DNA from: Candidatus Thorarchaeota archaeon SMTZ1-83
GTDB lineage: Archaea; Asgardarchaeota; Thorarchaeia; Thorarchaeales; Thorarchaeaceae
DNA length: 8,683 bases
Assembly: GCA_001563325.1 (NCBI GenBank)
Contig: LRSK01000013.1
Coordinates: 1 to 8,683 of the forward strand
Direction: 5' to 3'
In this document: piece after piece, positions 1 to 5,602 of the stretch
Numbering within the stretch: position 1 is the first letter of the stretch
Layout of the letters: each line of letters starts with the position of its first letter
Translations under genes and position numbers: made by a program
The notes under the pieces: generated by a model
Seen by the model: the letters and a program-made list of their open reading frames with translations, nothing else
Database searches by the model: none
Told to the model about the DNA's origin: nothing

Positions 1-223
1 TAAGACCTGAGAAGGTTTCCTGTCCGCCAATGTCCACGACCGTCAGCACAACTGAGGCATCAGGAAAACTGAACGTCGTTGCCTTCATATCTAGACCCAC
101 AGTGGCGGTATAGTTCTCTGAGAACTCTCCAATTTGGTGTCTTCTGATCAGAGAGCTCTTTCCTACGTTGGGTGGTCCGAGAACCACGGCCTTGTAGACC
201 TCAGTTGCCAGAATGAACACCAT
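1..223 (-). CDS. Ras/Arf-like small GTPase, N-terminal part (runs off left edge)
   Basis: The minus strand encodes the first 74 residues of a small GTP-binding protein; the rest lies outside the window. Visible motifs are a P-loop GPPNVGKSS (residues 16-24, G1), a switch I segment YTATVGLD with Thr41 in the Mg-binding position (G2), and DIGGQE (residues 64-69, G3) with Gln68 at the catalytic position of Ras Gln61. G4 (NKxD) and G5 are not in view. The switch I segment resembles Rab/Ras proteins, while the DxGGQ form of G3 is the Arf/G-alpha style. The start is the only in-frame ATG after an upstream stop at 260-262. No clear ribosome binding site precedes it, so the transcript may be leaderless or weakly initiated. 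Such eukaryote-like GTPases are strongly expanded in Asgard archaea, where they are thought to act as GTP-dependent switches at membranes or the cytoskeleton; the specific partner here is unknown. It is divergent from the thioredoxin-like gene. Confidence 0.85.
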   Translation of the reverse strand, partial: MVFILATEVYKAVVLGPPNVGKSSLIRRHQIGEFSENYTATVGLDMKATTFSFPDASVVLTVVDIGGQETFSGL

Positions 224-352
224 CCAATACAGCGAGTGGTATTCGTGATATGTTGCTTTTCAGGGTTAAGGCGATGTATTCTATCTGAACAAATCAATGA
301 ATCCCAGAAACATCTCGGTGTGCCTACAGAATCCTTTTTGAGGCCATCGCGT

Positions 353-358
353 GAAGGT
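353..358 (+). promoter_or_regulatory. Ribosome binding site deciding the thioredoxin-like start
   Basis: GAAGGT sits 9 nt before the ATG at 368. It supports that start over the far upstream in-frame ATG at 134, which would overlap the divergent GTPase gene and add residues unlike any thioredoxin. Confidence 0.5.
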
Positions 359-367
359 TGGCTCGCC

Positions 368-841
368 ATGGTAGACCTCAAAGACATTAGAAGCAGGACC
401 AAATCTGCAGCTGAATACATGGAAGGCATGAAAGACAAGCATCGTGATTCATTTTATGAAGTGTATCAAGGATACGAGCTTGACCCAGTGAGTACCGAAG
501 AGCTGAGAGGTCTGACTGACGGCCTTACCTTGGTCGTTATGAGTGCGGGCTGGTGTACGGACTGCAGGAACGCAATTCCTGTTCTGGCGCACCTGGAGAA
601 GCAAATAGGGTTAGAGGTCCGGGTCTTCGGAAATGTCAAGACGGCCCCTCTGGATCCCGAACACCAGTGGAGAATCCCGCCCTCGCCACCAGAGATAGAG
701 GAATGGGGAGCGACCGCAATCCCATGGATTGAGATCTTCGATGCAGAAGGAAAGAGAATCGCCACTATCATCGAGAAAGCAACGGTGAAGCCTACACTGG
801 AGGCAGAGCTCGTTCATGTCCTGAGAGAGGCAAGAGCGTAG
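368..841 (+). CDS. Thioredoxin-fold protein with WCTDC active site
   Basis: This 157-residue cytosolic protein has one thioredoxin fold. The active-site motif WCTDC is at residues 62-66, following a beta-strand (LTLVVMSAG), and the motif AIPW at 117-120 supplies the cis-proline (Pro119) that packs against the two cysteines. It ends with a typical strand pair (IEIFDAEGKRIATI) and a C-terminal helix. The first 45 or so residues are an N-terminal helical extension. The WCxDC form with the spacing seen here fits the Thioredoxin_9-like group rather than classical WCGPC thioredoxin, so it is probably a thiol-disulfide oxidoreductase or reductant of unknown target. No signal peptide or membrane segment is visible. 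The start at 368 is chosen because of the ribosome binding site before it. The membrane protein gene follows after 51 bp on the same strand, so the two may be cotranscribed. Confidence 0.85.
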   Translation: MVDLKDIRSRTKSAAEYMEGMKDKHRDSFYEVYQGYELDPVSTEELRGLTDGLTLVVMSAGWCTDCRNAIPVLAHLEKQIGLEVRVFGNVKTAPLDPEHQWRIPPSPPEIEEWGATAIPWIEIFDAEGKRIATIIEKATVKPTLEAELVHVLREARA

Positions 842-892
842 AAATAAAAGCAAGCCTGAGCTGCAACGACAAGGCGCACGGAGGAAGTAGAG

Positions 893-2188
893 ATGGACAT
901 TCCCATTCTAACGAATTTCATTGAAGGACTCAAGTTGTTCTGGGCTTCCCGACGGCTGAGATGGCTTACGATTCTCTTCATAATCGGTTCTTTTGTCATC
1001 TCTATCTTAGGCAGGATTGGTGTCACACTCATTGCAATCTATGGTCCTGGTGTTGTAGCCCCATTTCTCCCCATATTCATCTTCGTTGCAGGAGTCTGGC
1101 CTATCTACTTTCTCATAGCACTCTTCTTGGCACTGGTTGGTCTTCAGAGATTCTTGGCCAGTGACGAGTCATATCTCAAGTCATTCATTGGGGTCATTCC
1201 TTGGATGATAGTGAGCGGAGTTGTTCTCCTCCTCTTCATCCTCTTTGCAATGCCAGTCTTGGAACTCCTCATATTCGGAGTTGCGTTTGTGGGTTGGATT
1301 GCGTTCCAGGCATACTATAGCACCAGGACTAGTCTCAGATATGCAGATGTCGCCGCGACCACCGAGGTCAGGAGAATCGTCAAAGCGCTCATGGGATTTT
1401 CGAATCTCTTTTGCTACTTCGTAGTCGTAGTCACTTTGGGCTACGTTGCAGTGATTCAGGGTCTAGTCTTCACAAACGTCTGGCTTCTTCTTACCATTTT
1501 ACCCGGGGCACTTCTGGTCATGGGCTTCAATTTCGTGAATGGACTCATTATGGTTCGCCACCGTGACAAGCCCACAATTGTCAATCTCTCACTGATTGGG
1601 CTGTTTATTTCTCTGTACTCTGCCTACTTCATCTACAATGCAGGCCAAGGTGCCGCACTGGGGCTTGATTTGGTGGGGATCACTGTTTCAATCTTCTTTC
1701 TCTTCTATACGATGAGTTCCTTGGGCCGTTCTTTGGCAAGCAGAGAGGACCTCGACACTAGATGGAAGATCTCTTCTGAAGTAGCTGTGACACTTACCTT
1801 CTTCTTGGCATCAGGATACTACTTCTCAGATGCTATTTTCCCAATCATGTTCGGTGCAGGCAGTGGAAGCGTCGGCGTCGACATAGGCGCGGTGTTTGGA
1901 GACCTGATTAAGCTCTATATCTTTCCGTGCGTCGCACTCGTAATGGCACTCATCTACATAAGACGTGTCGGAAGGGCACTGGAAGCCCCAGAGATTCCTG
2001 AGGAGATTCCGGCAGTTCCTGAAGAAGAGGTGGCAGAACCTGATGAAGAGCTTGAAGAACATCCTCCCGAAGCAGAGGACGTCGAAGAAGAAGTCGAGGA
2101 GGAGTTTCAAGCTCCTGAATCGCCTGACGAGGAGAGTCCAGAGGAAACTCACGACGACCCCATAGACAGCGACGAACAACCAGAGTGA
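893..2188 (+). CDS. Polytopic membrane protein with acidic C-terminal tail, unknown function
   Basis: I do not recognise the family of this 431-residue protein. About nine or ten hydrophobic segments are visible, near residues 24-46, 55-83, 98-118, 119-141, 172-189, 193-220, 230-250, 258-273, 297-315 and 340-357. They are followed by RRVGR and a soluble tail. The tail (364-431) has 34 Glu or Asp among 68 residues, with several prolines and almost no basic residues, so it is probably disordered. The basic RR just after the last helix suggests the tail faces the cytosol by the positive-inside rule. No transporter, kinase or protease motif is evident. The start is well supported by GGAGG at 880-884, 8 nt upstream. 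An A-rich stretch (842-850) just after the thioredoxin-like stop could be a weak TATA box, so the gene may have its own promoter or be read through from upstream. The tail could bind cations or a basic partner protein; that is only a guess. Confidence 0.8.
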   Translation: MDIPILTNFIEGLKLFWASRRLRWLTILFIIGSFVISILGRIGVTLIAIYGPGVVAPFLPIFIFVAGVWPIYFLIALFLALVGLQRFLASDESYLKSFIGVIPWMIVSGVVLLLFILFAMPVLELLIFGVAFVGWIAFQAYYSTRTSLRYADVAATTEVRRIVKALMGFSNLFCYFVVVVTLGYVAVIQGLVFTNVWLLLTILPGALLVMGFNFVNGLIMVRHRDKPTIVNLSLIGLFISLYSAYFIYNAGQGAALGLDLVGITVSIFFLFYTMSSLGRSLASREDLDTRWKISSEVAVTLTFFLASGYYFSDAIFPIMFGAGSGSVGVDIGAVFGDLIKLYIFPCVALVMALIYIRRVGRALEAPEIPEEIPAVPEEEVAEPDEELEEHPPEAEDVEEEVEEEFQAPESPDEESPEETHDDPIDSDEQPE

Positions 2189-2302
2189 GAAACCTGCCGG
2201 TTCACGATTATTCGAACGCCTAATAGAGCAACATAACTTCAAATACCTAGTCTGCGAAGTCCTAGCAATTAGCGAAAGTTAGGCATGTCCTTGTCGCGCG
2301 GC

Positions 2303-2322
2303 GATGTGTAAAAGCGCACATC
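2303..2322. repeat. Imperfect palindrome in the spacer before the secreted-protein gene
   Basis: GATGTG (2303-2308) and CACATC (2317-2322) form a perfect 6-bp inverted repeat around an 8-nt centre, extendable by one G-U pair in RNA. It lies in the 219-bp spacer between the membrane protein and the surface protein, about 85 bp before the latter's start. It could be an operator for a dimeric regulator, a leader hairpin, or chance. Otherwise the spacer shows no tRNA, no ORF and no strong TATA box; weak A/T stretches occur at 2230-2247. Confidence 0.35.
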
Positions 2323-2407
2323 ATACAGTTCATCTGCATTTGTGCTGGATGGTTCATGACGTTCGGCGCAAGCTGAGCGCTAGGAATGCCACCTAGGAGA
2401 ATTCCAA

Positions 2408-4864
2408 ATGAATAATAGAAAGAACAACCTGCTTCTAGCTGCGTTTGTTGTGATCACACTCGTGTTGCCAGCACTCGCAGGTAGCAGCATTGGCACGCCA
2501 GTTGTTTCAGACTTCTACACACCAGCGTCTGAAGGGCCTTCTGTCGCCACTATAGAAGGACTGGCCTCCTACGTAGACGCGTGGGGTGGAGTCTACAACG
2601 CAATTGTGTCAGTGCAGAATCAGACACACTACTCCTACTCGCACCTTGATATCTTTGAGAACATCGTACAGGATCAGATGGACAACGAAGATGGTTATGT
2701 GAAACAGTCAGTGTTCACATTTACCGGTCTGAGTCCGTTCCCGAACGGAGCCGTGGGACCTCCCATGGCGATTGCGGAAATCAGCGTTTCCTCGATTATC
2801 GAGGTTCCTCTAAACCGAGATGCTACTTTCGGGACTGACCTGAGTACCAGTGAGGCAATAGCCATTGCTGAGGAGTTTGTGACAGAATATGAAACCGCGC
2901 TTGGGCTCGACATGGACAGATTGAACATCATCAAGACCAACTACACCTATTGGTTCGAGATTGCTGTTGCAGCCCCAATTCCAGTGGTTGTCACTCAATA
3001 CATGATGACCTACGTGGATTTGCTGGATGCCACCCCTGGTGCAGCCGCTATGTCTGACTTCAGAGACAGATTGGCTAACATGGGTGGATTCATGGATCTC
3101 GCCGATTCGCCCGACTGGCCAGACCTAATGACTCAAGGAGTCGAGGCGTTTGTGCCATGTCACAGGATGGGCTATATGGGTGGATTTGGCTCCAGTTTCG
3201 TGGGCTCACTGCTAAGCTCTGAAGGCAAGCCCTATCACAGAGCTGACGCAAGCCACGTGGACATAGTCGAAGAAGTCCAGTTTGGTGTCGTTGCGGAAGT
3301 CGGCTTTGGTGCACCGGGAACAGTCACGGAGGCAGCCGGCAACGAGACCTACTCGCTCAAGCAGGACGTTGGCCACACTGGAAATGTCCAGAACAAGATG
3401 GCACAAGACCCGTCAATGGACTCAATCTCTGTCATTGTCGGAGCAGCGCCCGGATCGTTAACACTTGAAGGAGTACCTGTTGAATTCCCGATATTTGATG
3501 ATACGTTCCCGATTCCGGGCAACTTGACATACGGCGAAACCCTCAACATAACCGAAGGCACGCCCGTCGGGGAAGCCATCAAGATACTTCTGTCCACTAT
3601 GCCCAGAGAGTTTGCCCTCATGGCTAACGAGGGTATGTCCCAGGCCAATATGACCTCAATCGAGCAGACAATCAGTAATGGCATTGACTACATCTGGGGA
3701 AGCGTCACTCCATTCCCAGACTTCAAGCAGAGTATCCTAAACATTGATTTCACCACGATGGTGCCGCCAACACCTCTGCAGGAACTCAACATCGACTTAC
3801 TTGCTGAGCTGATGAGTGCGGTCGGGATGAACCCTGATGCACTCACAAGCCGGATTGATGCCACTCTTGCCCAGACGAATCCATTGGCCGCGTTGGCGCA
3901 GGCATTCGTACGATATTTCGATGCATACAATCTGTTCGACATCTTGGACAATGACTACTACGCAGACCCTGTAGCACTAGAGGGGTATCTCAATACTTTC
4001 ATCGAAGGCATACAGGCTTATCTCAAGGACTTCTCTGGAACTGACTTCCCGACCGAGTTCCAGACCAAGGAGGAGATTGCTACCTTCGTTGAGGATCACT
4101 GGGATATCGTTTTGCAGGCACTGTGGACGGCAATGGCCGCCGATAATCTGCCTAACATAAAGACTGCGATAGTCAGCATGTTGGACATGGAAAACATCAG
4201 AGAACACATCATACCGTACCTGATGGCAGACCTCGGAGCATCTTGGATGAACGGAATCGGCTTCTCGGCAACAGCGAACATGAATGAGTACCTGAACGTG
4301 TCTCTACCCTTAGACGTGTCAGACATCACATTGACCTTTGATGCATCACCTGATTCGCTGGTTCTAGAAGGACCCTATCTGGTTGTGACCAAGGGGACTC
4401 CCAATAGGACGGTCGACGTTGGCGACATCGTTGAGTTCACAATTACTGTGCACAACTACGGAAATGCAATAGCCTACGATGTAAAGGTGCTCGACGGTGT
4501 GAGTTCCGGGTTAGACGGAGAACGCGAGTTTTACTGGACCAGATCCACTCTGAATCCAGATGAGTCATGGGTAATCACCTACGATGTAACCACGACTGAT
4601 CCCGGTCTATTCTCGGACCTGCCAGCACTCTGTGTGTACTTCAACGCGACTCTTGCATCATTCGACGTCAATGACACTGCAAACTGGACTGGGTCCGCAC
4701 GATACACGTATTCCGCTCCAGGATACCAGATTCAAATCATTGGTGGCCCGCCAAACTGGTGGGAGGGTAACATTCTCGGAATCCCAACCCTCTATGTTGT
4801 GGCTGGCGCTGGTGGTGCAGCGGTAATCGGTGTCGCAGTCCTGCTAGTACGTCGTAGGGGCTAG
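2408..4864 (+). CDS. Large secreted, C-terminally membrane-anchored surface protein with a DUF11/CARDB-like domain
   Basis: This 818-residue protein begins with a Sec-type signal peptide: a basic N-terminus (NNRKNN), a hydrophobic stretch at 8-23 and a likely cleavage after ALA at 22-24. The end has a Gly/Ala/Val-rich membrane helix (about 790-813) closed by RRRG, which should anchor the chain with its bulk outside the cell. At about 655-770 there is an immunoglobulin-like beta domain (TVDVGDIVEFTITVHNYGNA, then DVKVLDG) that matches the DUF11/CARDB style of archaeal surface proteins. The region from about 35 to 640 is unrecognised; it is mixed alpha/beta with helical stretches near 455-610. 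At least eleven N-x-S/T sequons are spread over the chain and only two cysteines (251, 742) are present, as expected for a glycosylated archaeal exoprotein. AGGAGA (2395-2400) lies 7 nt before the ATG, supporting this start. A strong terminator follows, so this is probably a single-gene unit. A structural or adhesion role at the cell envelope is inferred; no catalytic motif was seen. Confidence 0.85.
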   Translation: MNNRKNNLLLAAFVVITLVLPALAGSSIGTPVVSDFYTPASEGPSVATIEGLASYVDAWGGVYNAIVSVQNQTHYSYSHLDIFENIVQDQMDNEDGYVKQSVFTFTGLSPFPNGAVGPPMAIAEISVSSIIEVPLNRDATFGTDLSTSEAIAIAEEFVTEYETALGLDMDRLNIIKTNYTYWFEIAVAAPIPVVVTQYMMTYVDLLDATPGAAAMSDFRDRLANMGGFMDLADSPDWPDLMTQGVEAFVPCHRMGYMGGFGSSFVGSLLSSEGKPYHRADASHVDIVEEVQFGVVAEVGFGAPGTVTEAAGNETYSLKQDVGHTGNVQNKMAQDPSMDSISVIVGAAPGSLTLEGVPVEFPIFDDTFPIPGNLTYGETLNITEGTPVGEAIKILLSTMPREFALMANEGMSQANMTSIEQTISNGIDYIWGSVTPFPDFKQSILNIDFTTMVPPTPLQELNIDLLAELMSAVGMNPDALTSRIDATLAQTNPLAALAQAFVRYFDAYNLFDILDNDYYADPVALEGYLNTFIEGIQAYLKDFSGTDFPTEFQTKEEIATFVEDHWDIVLQALWTAMAADNLPNIKTAIVSMLDMENIREHIIPYLMADLGASWMNGIGFSATANMNEYLNVSLPLDVSDITLTFDASPDSLVLEGPYLVVTKGTPNRTVDVGDIVEFTITVHNYGNAIAYDVKVLDGVSSGLDGEREFYWTRSTLNPDESWVITYDVTTTDPGLFSDLPALCVYFNATLASFDVNDTANWTGSARYTYSAPGYQIQIIGGPPNWWEGNILGIPTLYVVAGAGGAAVIGVAVLLVRRRG

Positions 4865-4890
4865 ACCCGAGCCTAATCTATGAACAAGGT

Positions 4891-4940
4891 CTCGCGCCCA
4901 TTGCAGGCGCGAGCCCCCTCTCTCTTTTTCTTCCATTCTT
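4891..4940 (+). terminator. Hairpin plus T-rich terminator after the surface-protein gene
   Basis: CTCGCGCC (4891-4898) and GGCGCGAG (4906-4913) form a perfect 8-bp GC-rich stem with a 7-nt loop. After one mismatch two more G-C pairs are possible. A pyrimidine tract with a run of five T follows at 4917-4940. It starts 27 bp after the stop of the surface-protein gene and separates it from the rubredoxin promoter region. Archaeal termination depends mainly on the T-rich tract; both elements are present here. Confidence 0.75.
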
Positions 4941-4960
4941 CATTTCGATGCAAGCGAAGC

Positions 4961-4968
4961 CTTTTATC
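4961..4968 (+). promoter_or_regulatory. Candidate TATA box (box A) for the rubredoxin gene
   Basis: CTTTTATC, preceded by a purine-rich GCGAAGC that could serve as the BRE element, lies just beyond the terminator. Transcription would begin about 25 bp downstream, giving a leader of roughly 60 nt before the rubredoxin start. Placement is by eye only. Confidence 0.4.
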
Positions 4969-5037
4969 TGGCTTAGGCAAATTCCGACAAGCAAACAGCA
5001 TGACCCGGCGGTTATGGTTGTTAAGTCGTAAAGAAAT

Positions 5038-5041
5038 GGAG
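5038..5041 (+). promoter_or_regulatory. Ribosome binding site deciding the rubredoxin start
   Basis: GGAG lies 9 nt before the ATG at 5051. It overlaps the in-frame ATG at 5036, which makes that upstream codon an unlikely start; starting at 5051 also gives the usual rubredoxin N-terminus. Confidence 0.55.
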
Positions 5042-5050
5042 TTTGCTATC

Positions 5051-5212
5051 ATGGCGAAGTGGGAATGCGTCGTATGTGGATGGGTATACGATGAAGATGT
5101 TGGAGACCCTGACAGCGGCATCGCGGCTGGCACCAAGTTTGAGGAACTTCCAGATGACTGGGTCTGTCCGATGTGTGGCGCTAGCAAAGAGGATTTTGAG
5201 CAGATCGAGTGA
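5051..5212 (+). CDS. Rubredoxin
   Basis: This 53-residue protein has the standard rubredoxin length and all hallmark positions. Cys6 and Cys9 (CVVCG) and Cys39 and Cys42 (CPMCG) bind one iron atom. The conserved aromatic and acidic core is present: W4, W11, Y13, GDPDSGI at 18-24, PDDWVCP at 34-40 and the late Phe49. Rubredoxins are soluble one-electron carriers that in anaerobes pass electrons to oxygen- or peroxide-detoxifying enzymes such as rubrerythrin, superoxide reductase or flavodiiron protein; none of these is in the window, so the partner is unknown. The gene has its own candidate promoter and lies between two hairpins, which suggests it is transcribed alone. An open frame extends upstream to about 4880, but that part crosses the terminator and has no rubredoxin-like sequence. 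Confidence 0.97.
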   Translation: MAKWECVVCGWVYDEDVGDPDSGIAAGTKFEELPDDWVCPMCGASKEDFEQIE

Positions 5213-5224
5213 GTTCTAACGAAT

Positions 5225-5250
5225 ATGGGGATCTGCTCATCCCCATTCCA
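5225..5250 (+). terminator. Hairpin after the rubredoxin gene, probable terminator
   Basis: ATGGGGAT (5225-5232) and ATCCCCAT (5239-5246) form a perfect 8-bp stem with a 6-nt loop, starting 13 bp after the rubredoxin stop. Only short T runs follow (TTCC, then TTT at 5252-5254), so it is weaker than the terminator upstream of the gene; it could also protect the 3' end of the message. Confidence 0.5.
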
Positions 5251-5314
5251 CTTTGATGCATCTGATTATCCCAACGAGCAGATTCATTACTGCGTTTGTC
5301 AGTAACTTCAAAAT

Positions 5315-5319
5315 GAGGT
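5315..5319 (+). promoter_or_regulatory. Ribosome binding site deciding the RAM-protein start
   Basis: GAGGT is 8 nt before the ATG at 5328 and only 5 nt before the GTG at 5325, so the ATG is the better start. Confidence 0.5.
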
Positions 5320-5327
5320 AGCACGTG

Positions 5328-5558
5328 ATGGTTGGAGTCTACGTCTTGGTCAAAGTAAACGCAGGAACGGTCTGGAAAGTATCTGAATCTCTTGAGGAAA
5401 TTGAACAGCTAGAAAACGTTGATATCTTGACTGGACCCTATGACATCATCGTACACGCTGAACTCCCTTCAAATCAAGACCTCAGACTGTTGCTGGATGA
5501 TATGCATGCAATTCCCGATATCAGCCAGACAGAAACGTGCATCGCAATCAGAAGGTAG
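5328..5558 (+). CDS. Standalone Lrp/AsnC-type ligand-binding (RAM) domain protein
   Basis: This 76-residue protein consists only of the effector-binding domain of Lrp/AsnC regulators (AsnC_trans_reg, RAM fold). It has the beta-alpha-beta-beta-alpha-beta pattern: a first strand VGVYVLVKVN, a helix with VWKVSESLEEIEQL, a strand VDILTGPYDIIVHAEL with the family's conserved GPYD-type turn (residues 36-39), a helix around LRLLLDDM, and a last strand ending TCIAIRR. There is no helix-turn-helix. In archaea such standalone RAM proteins form ring-like oligomers that bind amino acids at subunit interfaces and may pair with full-length Lrp proteins, so a sensing or modulating role is likely, though the ligand cannot be read from the sequence. 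It is on the same strand as the rubredoxin but separated by 115 bp and a hairpin, and it is convergent with the permease. Confidence 0.9.
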   Translation: MVGVYVLVKVNAGTVWKVSESLEEIEQLENVDILTGPYDIIVHAELPSNQDLRLLLDDMHAIPDISQTETCIAIRR

Positions 5559-5584
5559 AGTGCGAAATCCGACGGCGACCAGAA

Positions 5585-5602
5585 AGAACCGTTTAGGGTT
5601 CT
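5585..5602. terminator. Small hairpin between convergent genes, possible shared terminator
   Basis: AGAACC (5585-5590) and GGTTCT (5597-5602) make a 6-bp stem with a 6-nt loop in the 42-bp gap between the RAM-protein stop and the permease stop, overlapping the permease stop codon by two bases. No long T tract follows on the plus strand and only a short CTTTCT on the minus strand, so a terminator role is tentative. Confidence 0.3.

Noticed and set aside
134..367. N-terminal extension of the thioredoxin-like protein from an upstream ATG at 134
   Set aside because: It overlaps the well-supported GTPase gene on the other strand, reads unlike any thioredoxin extension, and the ATG at 368 has a ribosome binding site.
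2204..2222. TTC/GAA-type inverted repeat resembling a tRNA T-arm
   Set aside because: No acceptor stem, D-arm or anticodon arm can be built around it.
1826..2242. Minus-strand 138-residue open frame over the acidic tail
   Set aside because: The Phe/Leu/Arg-rich translation is the complement of the GA-rich acidic tail, which explains the open frame.
4880..5050. Upstream extension of the rubredoxin frame
   Set aside because: It runs through the terminator hairpin and the candidate promoter, and rubredoxin begins naturally at the ATG at 5051 with a ribosome binding site.
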